The translations under genes were made by a program, and so were the position numbers. A stretch of DNA of 64,000 nt from Thiocystis violacea. GTDB taxonomy: Bacteria > Pseudomonadota > Gammaproteobacteria > Chromatiales > Chromatiaceae. The notes under the pieces were generated by a model. That model saw only the letters and a program-made list of their open reading frames with translations. It was not told the DNA's origin and made no database searches. Below, one piece after another: positions 1 to 8,286 of the stretch (positions are counted from its first letter, which is position 1; each line of letters opens with the position of its first letter). The stretch spans positions 92,758 to 156,757 of the forward strand of contig NZ_NRRF01000006.1 in the NCBI RefSeq assembly GCF_016583565.1, given 5' to 3'.

Positions 1-440
1 TTTCGGCGCGTTTCGGCAAGACTTTTGCTTGAGAGAATACTCAAGCATGTGTCTTCCAGCCTCCACGAGGATCCCAGCATGTTCGATCGCGACCCGGACG
101 CATTCCTGACCCACACCAGATACGAGCAGACAGCTCGGGATTGGACCCAACCAGCATTGGCGCTTCACCCCTGGTGTGATCCCCAGGCGCAAGGCCAGCA
201 GCGCAGTCGCTTCGGCGGCTTCGAGCGCCAGATCGAGGCTGAGGTGCTACAGAACTGGCAACATCTCGGCCACTGACCGAGGATCCGACCGACCATCGAA
301 CCAGGCGCTGGAAGCGGACTCCAGCCGCCAACCACAGAGCCTAGGAACCATAGAGCCTCGGAATCGGCGGCTCATTGAGCGCCGATTCACCCCGATCATG
401 GGCGCGTCGACTCACTCACGACGCATCGCGCCAGATCGAA
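1..440. other. no supported gene; hairpin near right end
   Basis: I find no convincing gene here. The open frames on both strands have no recognisable domain and look like chance frames in GC-rich DNA. A strong hairpin lies at 361-388, with arms GAATCGGCG and CGCCGATTC. It is 53-80 bases downstream of the stop of the leftward DNA ligase gene and could end that transcript, although no T-tract follows it. Confidence 0.4.
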
Positions 441-1424
441 TCAGTCGTCTTCTCTGACACGCAGAAAGCTTGCGAAGCGCGGGATGCCGCGCTCCGTGCG
501 GCCCTGATAGGTGAAGGTCACGATGCTGCCGACGGGCGGCGCATTGCGTCGCTCCGCATCGCTGAAACCTGTCCCGATCCGAAAGCGCCGGCCATCCTCG
601 TCCTCGACCAGAAGCGAGCCGAGCATCCCCGCGAGCCGCCCCCGACCAGGGATCCGCGCGATCACCCGCGCATCCGCATCCTGGTGGGACTTCACCTTGA
701 GCAAGGCGCTCGATCGCCCGCCGCGGTAGCGGGCATCGTCGCGGTGCAGCATCAGCCCTTCTCCACCGGCCGCCTCCACCTCACGCAGCATGCGCCGCAG
801 ATCCCACGCGTCGCGGATGCGCACCTGCTCGACCGCGGAGAGATAGGGGTTGGACGCCGTGGCCACGAGGTCCGCGAGGATGGGCAACCGCTCCCCGAAA
901 GTGGCGTCGACGCTGGGCAGATCGAAGACCCGATAGCGGATCGCCCGCCAATCCCGCAGGTCCGGCTCGCGGCGACGCACCGCCCCCGACACCCGCTCGA
1001 AGGCACCGCGCTCGATCCAGAGCTCGCCGTCCAGCGCCCGCGCCGGAAAGCCGGCGGTGAACCAGGCCGGCGCATGGATGCGGATTCCGCCGCGGCTGAC
1101 GAGTCGCGCCCCGTCCCAGTAGGCACGCACACCGTCGAGCTTCTCGCTCACCCAATAGTCGGCCAGATCCACGCCTGGCTCATAGACCTCGGCAAGCATC
1201 AGATCAGGCACCTCGACCGAATCGCCCGAGGTGGACGCCCCGCGCAACGACGCATCCGCTGACCAGGCCGGGGCCTCGCCGCCCTGCCCCGACGGCGCGA
1301 GCGCGCTCGCAGCGTACGGCATGCCCTGCACGCCGAGCAGAACGGCAAGCAAGGAGGCGTGAGTGAATAAGGATGAGTGAGGGACTAAGGAGGAGTAAGG
1401 GAGTGACGAGGCGGGTGGCTCCAC
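441..1424 (-). CDS. exported ATP-dependent DNA ligase (LigE/Lig-E type)
   Basis: This encodes a small ATP-dependent DNA ligase that seals nicks through an adenylated lysine. The nucleotidyltransferase motif I is visible as SEKLDGVRAYWDG (K-x-D-G). Later motifs include DGELW, EGLMLH and LLKVKSHQD, and the C-terminal part (RFRIGTGFSDAER, GSIVTFTYQG) matches the OB-fold of minimal bacterial ligases. A hydrophobic stretch near residues 23-42 (LLAVLLGVQG...ASALA) looks like a signal peptide, consistent with the periplasmic Lig-E group. The start is uncertain: the open frame begins at a GTG at 1424, but its first residues are encoded by an 18-bp repeat, so the true start may be a TTG near 1354. Ligase identity is secure; periplasmic location is inferred. 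Confidence 0.85.
   Translation of the reverse strand: MEPPASSLPYSSLVPHSSLFTHASLLAVLLGVQGMPYAASALAPSGQGGEAPAWSADASLRGASTSGDSVEVPDLMLAEVYEPGVDLADYWVSEKLDGVRAYWDGARLVSRGGIRIHAPAWFTAGFPARALDGELWIERGAFERVSGAVRRREPDLRDWRAIRYRVFDLPSVDATFGERLPILADLVATASNPYLSAVEQVRIRDAWDLRRMLREVEAAGGEGLMLHRDDARYRGGRSSALLKVKSHQDADARVIARIPGRGRLAGMLGSLLVEDEDGRRFRIGTGFSDAERRNAPPVGSIVTFTYQGRTERGIPRFASFLRVREDD
1347..1400 (-). repeat. three imperfect 18-bp tandem repeats at the ligase 5' end
   Basis: Read on the minus strand, three adjacent 18-bp units at 1400-1383, 1382-1365 and 1364-1347 share the pattern CCTTACTCCTCCTTAGTC, CCTCACTCATCCTTATTC, ACTCACGCCTCCTTGCTT. If translated they give a six-residue periodicity (PYSSLV, PHSSLF, THASLL) just ahead of the hydrophobic signal segment. 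Confidence 0.55.
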
Positions 1425-1501
1425 GACGGATCTCCGAGTGAGACATGTGTACGCGGAAAGCCTAGTCGAGGGCGCCTGTCACCACAACCGATCCGACCGC
1501 T

Positions 1502-2317
1502 TCAGCGCGCTTGGCGCTGCGTCGAGGACTCCAGCCTCGACATCTTCGCCAGTGGCGGACATGACGACGACCAAGAGGACAACTTGGGTGTTGTGGGCAG
1601 AGGTTCCTCCCAAGCTGGCCAGCGCTCCAACCAGACCGCGAGCAGCGACCTGCCGAGCGCGAAGACGTCCTCGCAGCACTGCACCGTTGCCGTCGTCCAG
1701 GCCGCTGTCGTCAGATTGCTCACCATCAGCAGATCCATTGGGAAGCGCAAAGGCTCCTCCACATCGGTCGTCGGACAGGCGAAGGGATATTCATACTCCA
1801 GCGTGCCGTCCTCCAGCCATCGCGCGCGGCTGCCAAGGCCATCGGCAAGGGCGCGCATGCCGTGGTTCGCGGCCATGACCTCGCAGCGAAAGCGCCGGAT
1901 GCCCCGCGCGCCAGCGACTTCGACCAGGCGCCTCAGCAGGGCCTTACCGATGCCAAGCCCCTGTGCCTTGTCAATGACCGCCATCGCCAACTCGCTGGTG
2001 TCGGATCCCGCCCCCAAGCGGATGCAGCGCGCCGCGCCGATCAGCTCGACCTCGTCTCCCTGCGTGGTCAGCCGAACGGCGCCCAAGGCGAGGTGGTCTC
2101 GCCCGTCCGCGCCCGTCAGGAAGTCGAGATCGGACTGACTCAGCGCTGGCTTGACGCCGAAGAAGCGCAACCGCCGCGCGTCCGGGGACAAAGCCTCGAA
2201 ACAATCGAAAACCAGCCTTCGGTCGGCCGCGCCGATCGGACGAATTCGGTACGACGTGCCGTCTCTCAGCAGGAAGTCGCCCCCATACCCCAGTCCAGCT
2301 CGATCAGGATTCAACAT
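1502..2317 (-). CDS. GNAT family N-acetyltransferase with an unassigned C-terminal tail
   Basis: The product is a GNAT-fold acetyltransferase. It shows an N-terminal strand (RDGTSYRIRPIGAADR), a central strand (SDTSELAMAVIDKAQGLGIGKALLRRLVEVA) containing the acetyl-CoA pyrophosphate loop Q-G-x-G-I-G-K-A, and the following helix and strand (ANHGMRALADGLGSRARW). The ATG at 2317 is chosen because GGAGG lies seven bases upstream; the frame is open further upstream without such a site. After about residue 180 the sequence (serine-, proline- and tryptophan-rich) does not look like GNAT and may be a lineage-specific tail or the product of a frame change near the 3' end. The substrate is unknown. Confidence 0.75.
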   Translation of the reverse strand: MLNPDRAGLGYGGDFLLRDGTSYRIRPIGAADRRLVFDCFEALSPDARRLRFFGVKPALSQSDLDFLTGADGRDHLALGAVRLTTQGDEVELIGAARCIRLGAGSDTSELAMAVIDKAQGLGIGKALLRRLVEVAGARGIRRFRCEVMAANHGMRALADGLGSRARWLEDGTLEYEYPFACPTTDVEEPLRFPMDLLMVSNLTTAAWTTATVQCCEDVFALGRSLLAVWLERWPAWEEPLPTTPKLSSWSSSCPPLAKMSRLESSTQRQAR

Positions 2318-2613
2318 GGTTGAGCCTCCGCAAAATGGCCCAGTACGGCCGCAGCCAACACGCGAAAAAAGACAGCCGGCGAAGATCACAGGACTTCGGG
2401 CCCGTATTTGTGCACTGCAACATTAGAGTCAACTGGCGACCCCAGGTTCCAATGCGGCGTCATCCTCACAGGCTGGCCGGGTTCGCCAGTCCTTCGGGGC
2501 TTGGCGCGCCAACACCACCTTCTCAGCCACACCGAGCGCGACTGGAATCGCCGCCCGCGCCGGGACGCCGGTAGACTATGCCGCCCCAGCCGACGCCATC
2601 CCTCGCAAACGCC

Positions 2614-3246
2614 ATGTCCCGCCTCGTCCTACTCAACAAGCCCTATGGCGTCCTCAGTCAGTTCACCGGAGGTGAGCCGGGGGCGGGCCAGACGTTGGCC
2701 GACTATGTCCCGCTGCCCGGCGTCTATCCCGCGGGACGGCTGGACAAAGACAGTGAGGGGCTCTTGCTCCTGACGGATGACGGAAGGCTGCAGCACGCGA
2801 TCAGCCATCCGCGACACAAGGCGTGGAAGACCTATTGGGTCCAGGTGGAGGGTACGCTGGAAGAGGCTCGGCTCGAACGGTTGCGCGCGGGCGTGATGCT
2901 CAAGGACGGCCCGACACGGCCGGCGCGAGTCGAGCCGCTACATGAGCCGGATCTCTGGACACGCGATCCACCGGTCCGGTTTCGCAAAAGCGTGCCGACG
3001 GCGTGGGTCTCGATCGCGATCCAGGAAGGGCGCAACCGTCAGGTACGCCGCATGACCGCGGCAGTCGGGCTCCCCACCCTCAGACTGGTCAGGGTCGCGA
3101 TCGGGGATTGGCGGCTCGGCGACCTACAGCCGGGGCAATACCGGACGCTGCAGGTCGCAACGCCCACGACCGACCGGCCGGCAGACACCAGACAGCGGAC
3201 GCAGGCCACCCAAGCCAAGCGACGTCGCACCGACAGGCGCCGTTGA
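2614..3246 (+). CDS. rluE: 23S rRNA pseudouridine synthase, RluE type
   Basis: This is a RsuA/RluB/E/F-family pseudouridine synthase that isomerises a uridine in 23S rRNA; RluE modifies U2457 in Escherichia coli. The signature motif with the catalytic aspartate is clear as GRLDKDSEGLLLLT. Other family blocks are LLNKPYGVLSQF, KTYWVQVEG and EGRNRQVRRMTAAVG. There is no S4 RNA-binding domain, as expected for RluE. The ATG at 2614 (MSRLVLLNKP) matches the usual start of the family; an upstream in-frame ATG at 2578 adds a low-complexity leader. The C-terminal 30 residues are basic and disordered. It converges on the small exported protein gene at 3266. Confidence 0.88.
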   Translation: MSRLVLLNKPYGVLSQFTGGEPGAGQTLADYVPLPGVYPAGRLDKDSEGLLLLTDDGRLQHAISHPRHKAWKTYWVQVEGTLEEARLERLRAGVMLKDGPTRPARVEPLHEPDLWTRDPPVRFRKSVPTAWVSIAIQEGRNRQVRRMTAAVGLPTLRLVRVAIGDWRLGDLQPGQYRTLQVATPTTDRPADTRQRTQATQAKRRRTDRRR

Positions 3247-3265
3247 CGCCCCCAGATGGCAACCG

Positions 3266-3604
3266 CTAGTCGCCGTAGTAAGGGCGGTCGTCGTACGATC
3301 GATCGTAGCCGTACGACCGATCGTCGCCGTAGGCTCTGCCGTCATAGTCGGCATGCCGACGGTGCGAAAAGTGCGGCGGTGGCGCAGGGCCGTATCTGAA
3401 GGCGGGCGCTGGACCGGGCCGACGCTCGATATAGAGCACGGCCGGGGGATAGGGAGGCGGCGGACCGAGCAGCAAGCCACCCACCAGCCCCCCTATAAAG
3501 CCAGCGGCGGCGGCAGCGCCGGGGTCCCCGGCCTGGGCATTCGGGGCGGGCAGCGCTGCCGCGAGCGCCGCCAGGGTCGTGAGAGCAATCATCGTACCTT
3601 TCAT
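3266..3604 (-). CDS. small exported protein with Arg/Tyr/Asp-rich tail
   Basis: This predicted 112-residue protein has a clear signal peptide (MKGTMIALTTLAALAAALPAPNAQA, likely cut after AQA). A glycine-alanine hydrophobic segment (AAAAGFIGGLVGGLLLG) follows, then a proline-rich linker and a C-terminal tail of short repeats rich in aspartate, arginine, tyrosine and glycine (DDRSYGYDRSYDDRPYYGD). The glycine-rich hydrophobic segment resembles those of small periplasmic or outer-membrane-associated proteins. I do not recognise a named family. An alternative start is the ATG five codons in. Confidence 0.6.
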   Translation of the reverse strand: MKGTMIALTTLAALAAALPAPNAQAGDPGAAAAAGFIGGLVGGLLLGPPPPYPPAVLYIERRPGPAPAFRYGPAPPPHFSHRRHADYDGRAYGDDRSYGYDRSYDDRPYYGD

Positions 3605-3988
3605 GTCGAGTCACCTCAGCGATCGAGACCTGATCTATTGGACAAGCGCCAGGCGCTTGGTTTCACCCCGACAGCCTACCTCGCCGTGCATGAACCCTCG
3701 CTGAACGGCAGGCAATCTCCAGGGCGGCGCGGTCATCCTCGGCGGCGTCAACCCCGCCAATCGCCGCGGGCGAGCGCGATGGGCACGACCCTGTTGTTCA
3801 GCGGGAGCAACCGCATGAGCGTCCTGGCGCGCCGACCTCGCGATTGCCAAGCATAAGGGCGCTTGGAGCGGCGGCGCCCGCGATCGAACGTTGGCCTTCA
3901 TCCTGGCCGCCTATACTTACCGCCCGCCTGCTTTCGATCACACAGGCTCTCGATCACAGCTGAACGCAACAGAGACGAGGTGAGCATC
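3605..3988. other. intergenic region with a short palindrome
   Basis: There is no supported gene. A 17-base palindrome at 3643-3659 (arms CAAGCGCC and GGCGCTTG around a single A) lies just upstream of the leftward small exported protein gene. The remainder must hold the promoters of that gene and of the rightward LysM gene, but I cannot pick clear -35/-10 pairs. Confidence 0.4.
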
Positions 3989-4426
3989 ATGGGACTTTTC
4001 GATTTCGCAAAGACGGTCGGACACAAGCTCTTCAGCAAGGACGCGGATGCCGAGGAAAAGATCCGCGCCCACATCGAGCAGAGCAACCCGGGCATCAAGG
4101 ACCTGCGGGTGAGCTATCAGGACGGCGTCGTTTCATTGGCCGGGACAGCGGACGATGCCGCGGCCATGGAGAAGGCCGTGCTCATGGCCGGCAACGTCAT
4201 GGGTGTCGAGTCGGTCACGGCTGACGCACTCCAGGCGCCACCCGCCAGCGAAAAGGTCGATTACTACGTCGTTCAGAAGGGCGACACCCTCTCCGCCATT
4301 GCCAAGCACTTCTACGGCAAGGCATCGGCCTATCCGCGCCTCTTCGACGCCAACCGCGAGGTCATCAAGGATCCCGATCTCATCTTCCCCGGCCAGAAGA
4401 TCCGCATCCCACTGAACGACGCCTGA
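3989..4426 (+). CDS. kbp: BON-LysM protein, Kbp/YgaU-like potassium-binding protein
   Basis: This 145-residue protein has the same architecture as E. coli Kbp (YgaU), a cytoplasmic potassium-binding protein. A short N-terminal helix (MGLFDFAKTVGHKLF) is followed by a BON domain (about residues 25-75, EEKIRAHIEQSNPGIKDLRV...DGVVSLAGTADD) and a C-terminal LysM domain (about 92-142, YYVVQKGDTLSAIAKHFYG...FPGQKIRIP). Length and domain order fit the family. The ATG at 3989 is preceded by GAGG. It is the first of four genes transcribed together, with 87 bases to the next start. Potassium binding is inferred from the family. Confidence 0.88.
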   Translation: MGLFDFAKTVGHKLFSKDADAEEKIRAHIEQSNPGIKDLRVSYQDGVVSLAGTADDAAAMEKAVLMAGNVMGVESVTADALQAPPASEKVDYYVVQKGDTLSAIAKHFYGKASAYPRLFDANREVIKDPDLIFPGQKIRIPLNDA

Positions 4427-4513
4427 GCGAACCGCATGGAGCGGGCACAAGCCCGCCCTCACCTGCCAGACAGCCACCACAGATCCAACCGGGACCATCA
4501 CCGAGGACAGACC

Positions 4514-5686
4514 ATGACCGCCAAGCCCATGCAGTATCTCGACAAAGCCATGACCCAGCTGCACGATCTGGGCCTGGTGCCCGAGGAGGGCGGCGAGCGC
4601 GCGCCCATCATCGCCCTGCTGGATCAGATCTCCGAGCTGGACGAGGGCCGCATCGCCGCCATCGCGCGCACGCTGAGCCAGTCGTCCTTATTCAACGACG
4701 TGGTGCGCGAGCAGATCCAGGCCATGGAGATCGGTGAGCGCTATGAAGACATCACCAACGCCTTCAACAGCATCCGCGACGACGCCAAGACCATGGTGGA
4801 TCAGGTCGAGGACGGCAAGATCGACACCTTCGAGCGCCTGGGCAATGTCTGGATGAAGGTCACCCGGGGCGACATCTCCGCGCGTTTCGACACCATCAAG
4901 GAGACCTATCTCGACGTCACCGCGGCGACCAGCGACCAGATCCAGCGCGAGCACAAGATCCTGGAGGCCTATCAGGACTTCCGCGGGGCGCTGAAGGAGT
5001 CCGAGGTGCTGGGGCTCGAGGTGCTCAAGACCGCCGAGGGGCGGCTCGATGCCGCCAAGGCCGAGGTTAAGACCGCCATGGACGCCGTCGAGGGCTTTCA
5101 GGGCCAGGAGCCCGCCGAGCGCGCCCGGCTGGAGCTGGCACGCGACGAGAAGGTCCGCGCCCTGCAGACCGAAGAGAAACGCTACCAGATCGCCAAGGAC
5201 CTCTCGGACAACCTGACCATCGCCTACAACACCTCCGAGGTGGTCATGGCGCGCCTCCTGCAAACCACCAACGCCAAGGAGCGCGTCTACGCGCAGGCGG
5301 TCAGCTTCTTCAGCACCAACGAGGTGGTGCTGACCGCGCTGACGGCCTCCTTCACCGGCATGTTCGGGCTGCACGAGGGCACTCAGACCGTGGAGGCCAT
5401 GAAGGAAGGCGTGAGCCAGTCGCTCGAAGTCCTCGCCGACATCGGCGGCAAGGTCCAGGAGGCCGCCGTCAGGGCCGGCTATGGGCCGACGGTGCGTGCC
5501 GATGCGGTCAAGAAGCTGGTCGATTCGGTCGTCAATTGGCAGACCCGCTCGCACGAGATCATCGAGGAGATGCGCGTGCAGAGCACCGCCAACGCGACGG
5601 AGATCCGCAACGCCGTCGAAGAGGGCAAGCGCAAGCTGGCCCGGCTCGCGGAGGACGGCAAGGGTCTGAGCGCGGCCGCCCCATGA
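4514..5686 (+). CDS. helical protein of unknown function in the Kbp operon
   Basis: The 390-residue product is almost entirely helical and charged, with no signal peptide and no obvious membrane segment. The mid-region (about 130-260) is rich in heptad-like Glu/Lys/Ala/Leu patterns, suggesting long coiled coils. A less charged stretch (about 270-310, AVSFFSTNEVVLTALTASFTGMFGLHEG) could associate with membrane. The overall look recalls cytoplasmic TelA/PspA-type helical proteins, but I cannot assign a family from sequence alone. The ATG at 4514 begins the compact protein; the frame opens earlier without support. Its last four bases overlap the next start (ATGA), which indicates translational coupling with the DUF6384-like gene. 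Confidence 0.75.
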   Translation: MTAKPMQYLDKAMTQLHDLGLVPEEGGERAPIIALLDQISELDEGRIAAIARTLSQSSLFNDVVREQIQAMEIGERYEDITNAFNSIRDDAKTMVDQVEDGKIDTFERLGNVWMKVTRGDISARFDTIKETYLDVTAATSDQIQREHKILEAYQDFRGALKESEVLGLEVLKTAEGRLDAAKAEVKTAMDAVEGFQGQEPAERARLELARDEKVRALQTEEKRYQIAKDLSDNLTIAYNTSEVVMARLLQTTNAKERVYAQAVSFFSTNEVVLTALTASFTGMFGLHEGTQTVEAMKEGVSQSLEVLADIGGKVQEAAVRAGYGPTVRADAVKKLVDSVVNWQTRSHEIIEEMRVQSTANATEIRNAVEEGKRKLARLAEDGKGLSAAAP

Positions 5687-6615
5687 GCGCCGCGACCGCC
5701 GAGGCCAAGACAGGGGGCGAGACGGACGCGGGCGGGAGACCGCCCTTGGACGACGTCATGCTCGCCATGGACGTGGTCGACACCCTGCGCAGACGCGAGC
5801 GCCTGGTCAGCCGCGAGCTGGACGCCGCGGGCCGCGAGGCGGACCTCAAGGCGCGGCTGCACAAGATCTACCAGGCGCAGGGCATCGAGGTCCCGGACCA
5901 CATCCTCGCGGAGGGCGTCGCGGCACTCAAGGAAGACCGCTTCGTCTATCGGCCGCCGTCCGCCGGTGTGGCCGTGCGGCTTGCGCGCCTCTACGTCGGC
6001 CGCGGCCGCTGGGGCAAATGGCTGCTCGGCGGCGTCAGTGCGCTCATGGCGGCCTGGGCCATCAACTACGTCGTCTTCGTGGCACCGGATGCGGCCCTGC
6101 CGCAACGTCTCGCGGATGTCTACACGGAAACAGTCGCCTTGGCCAAGTCGGACGATGCCCGCGCGCTTGCCCAGCGCCTGCTCGACACCGGCAGGACCGC
6201 CGCAGCGTCCGGCGATGCGGACGCCGCGCGCCAGGCACTGGAATCCATCGAAACCTTGCGCACCAGTCTGAGTCAGGAATATCGCCTCCGCATCCTGAAC
6301 CGCCCAGATGAGCGAACGGGCGTCTGGCGGATACCGGACATCAACACCCAGGCGCGGAATTACTACATCATCGTCGAGGCCGTCGATCCCACCGGACGCC
6401 TGGTCGAGGTGCCGGTCACCAATGAGGAAACGGGCAAGACGGAGTCCGTGACGACCTGGGGGCTGCGGGTCGACAAGCAGACCTTCGACCAAGTCGCCCG
6501 CGACAAGCAGGACGACGGCATCATCCAGCGGAACCGCTTCGGCGACAAGCCACGCGGCACCCTCACGCCCAACTACGCGATGCGCACCACGGGCGGCGCC
6601 ATCACCCACTGGTAA
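5683..6615 (+). CDS. DUF6384-like membrane protein
   Basis: This 310-residue protein has a helical N-terminal domain (PLDDVMLAMDVVDTLRRRE, then QGIEVPDHILAEGVAALKEDRFVY). A single transmembrane segment follows near residues 110-130 (WLLGGVSALMAAWAINYVVFVA), then a helical linker and a beta-rich C-terminal domain (YYIIVEAVDPTGRLVEVPVTNEETG...VDKQTFDQVARDKQDDGII) that should lie across the membrane. The organisation fits proteins annotated DUF6384, which I recall from memory and have not searched. The start overlaps the previous stop and the next gene begins 10 bases after this one ends, so the three are almost certainly cotranscribed. Function unknown. Confidence 0.75.
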   Translation: MSAATAEAKTGGETDAGGRPPLDDVMLAMDVVDTLRRRERLVSRELDAAGREADLKARLHKIYQAQGIEVPDHILAEGVAALKEDRFVYRPPSAGVAVRLARLYVGRGRWGKWLLGGVSALMAAWAINYVVFVAPDAALPQRLADVYTETVALAKSDDARALAQRLLDTGRTAAASGDADAARQALESIETLRTSLSQEYRLRILNRPDERTGVWRIPDINTQARNYYIIVEAVDPTGRLVEVPVTNEETGKTESVTTWGLRVDKQTFDQVARDKQDDGIIQRNRFGDKPRGTLTPNYAMRTTGGAITHW

Positions 6616-6625
6616 GGGAGCTGAC

Positions 6626-8101
6626 ATGATCTCGGGACGACAAACCCTGGCCTCGATCGACCAGGCAGTGGACGCCGAGCGCCGCAAGCTGAATGAGCTA
6701 GAACAGCGCATCGAAGCAGCGGGCACGACCCAGCTGGAGCTGCAGCGCGCGGATGCCGAGGACTATCGCGCCCTCGCCCGCACCCGCGTGGATCTGCTCG
6801 CGGCGGGCGAGCTGGTGCGCCACATCGACCAGGCCGAGCAGCAGGTGATGGCATTGCTGAGGGCACGCGACGCGGCCGTCACAGCCAGTGCGGCACGCAT
6901 CCAGGCCGCCGACGAGGAGCGCAATCAGCTAGAGGCGGCGCGCAAGGCGCAAGCCGACCGGGTCGAGCGCGCGGCCGAGGCCGTGGACACGGCCGAGGCC
7001 AGCACGCAAGCCAGACTGGACGCGGACCCCGTCTATCAGCACCAGCGCCAGCTCGCCAAAGAGGCGGAGCGCACCGCCCTGCACGCCAGTGAAAAGGCCG
7101 CCGAAAGCGCGCACGAGAAAGACCACAAGGGCGCCTCCTACCGCGAGGATCCCCTCTTCATCTATCTCTGGGAGCGCGGCCATGGCACCTCGACCTACAA
7201 GGCCAACCCCCTCTACCGCTGGCTCGACGCCAAGGTCGCCCGCCTGATCGGCTTCGCGGACGCGCGCGCGAACTACGCACGCCTGAACGAAATCCCCGAG
7301 CGGCTGCGCACGCATGCGGAGTCGCTCAAGCGGGCGGCCGATGCGGCCTTCGAGACACTTAAGGCGCTGGACACGGCGGCGCGGGAGGCGGACGGCATCC
7401 CGACGCTGGAGGCCGCGCTCGAACAGGAGCAGCAGGCCCTGAGCGCCATCGACGCCCGCATCGAGGCCGCCGAGGCGCGGCGCCAAACGCTGGTCTCGGA
7501 AAAGGCCGCCTTCGCCGCCGGGGAGGATGCACACACCAAGCAGGCCGTTGACTACCTGGCCGCCGAGCTTGAACGCGAGGACCTCATGGCGCTGCGGCGC
7601 GAAGCCATGCTCACCCCCTTTCCGGACGACGACCTCATCGTCAGCCGCCTGCTCGCGCGCGAGGACGAGCGCCGTCGACTCCAGGCATCCGCGCAAGGAC
7701 TCGGCGACAGCCTGGGGCAGCAGCGCGCGCGCCTGAGCGAACTCGAATCCCTGCGCGTCGACCTCAAGCGCAGCGGCTACGACCGCCCCGGCTCCACCTT
7801 CCAGGACGGCGGCCTGGTCGCCCTCATGCTCGGCAACTTCCTCAACGGCATGCTCGACCGCAACGGGCTCTGGAGGGTGCTGCAGGAGCAGCAGCGCTAT
7901 CGGCCGCCACGCAGCGACCCCGGTTTCGGCTCCGGCGGCTTCGGGCGCGGCAGCGTCTGGGGCGGCGGGCTTGGAGACCTCGGCAATCTCGGAGACATCG
8001 TCTCCGGCGGCCTGGGTCGCAGCCGCGGGGGCGGCGGCGGACGGGGTCCAAGCGGCGGATCTCGCGGAAGCGGCGGCTTTCGCACCGGCGGCGGCTTTTG
8101 A
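6626..8101 (+). CDS. long coiled-coil protein with glycine-rich C-terminal tail
   Basis: The 491-residue product is a long alpha-helical protein. Heptad-rich coiled coils occupy about residues 1-170 and 210-390, separated by a compact block (YREDPLFIYLWERGHGTSTYKANPLYRWLDAKVARLIGF). A conserved-looking motif (GLVALMLGNFLNGMLDRNGLW) precedes a tail of roughly 60 residues made mostly of glycine, serine, arginine and phenylalanine, probably disordered. There is no signal peptide. The ATG at 6626 follows GGGAG. It ends the four-gene unit that starts with the Kbp-like gene. I do not recognise the family; a structural or membrane-stress role is only a guess from the coiled coils and neighbours. Confidence 0.75.
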   Translation: MISGRQTLASIDQAVDAERRKLNELEQRIEAAGTTQLELQRADAEDYRALARTRVDLLAAGELVRHIDQAEQQVMALLRARDAAVTASAARIQAADEERNQLEAARKAQADRVERAAEAVDTAEASTQARLDADPVYQHQRQLAKEAERTALHASEKAAESAHEKDHKGASYREDPLFIYLWERGHGTSTYKANPLYRWLDAKVARLIGFADARANYARLNEIPERLRTHAESLKRAADAAFETLKALDTAAREADGIPTLEAALEQEQQALSAIDARIEAAEARRQTLVSEKAAFAAGEDAHTKQAVDYLAAELEREDLMALRREAMLTPFPDDDLIVSRLLAREDERRRLQASAQGLGDSLGQQRARLSELESLRVDLKRSGYDRPGSTFQDGGLVALMLGNFLNGMLDRNGLWRVLQEQQRYRPPRSDPGFGSGGFGRGSVWGGGLGDLGNLGDIVSGGLGRSRGGGGGRGPSGGSRGSGGFRTGGGF

Positions 8102-8242
8102 GCTGCCTTCCTCCGCCAGCCACTGAACCGGCACCGGGTAGCGCCGGTTGACTCGCAGCAAGCGCGGGTGGCTGACATTCTGTGTGATGGGCCTGTTGCT
8201 GACCAATCAGGTGTGCTCGTCGGGCTTCGGCGAGCCCAGATC

Positions 8243-8280
8243 TATATACGGTTGACGATATATACAGCCGCGCATATATT
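8243..8280 (+). promoter_or_regulatory. arsR promoter with three TATATA motifs at 16-bp spacing
   Basis: A near-consensus sigma-70 promoter is present: TTGACG at 8252-8257, a 17-bp spacer and TATATT at 8275-8280. Three TATATA-like motifs start at 8243, 8259 and 8275, exactly 16 bp apart, and overlap both promoter boxes, so they may form the ArsR operator. The expected transcription start falls at or within a base or two of the arsR ATG at 8287, so the message may be leaderless. Confidence 0.6.
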
Positions 8281-8286
8281 TGCGGC

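Noticed and set aside
3605..3988. leftward 88-codon frame in the gap
   Set aside because: Arg/Ala/Pro-rich composition, no start signal and no motif; typical chance frame.
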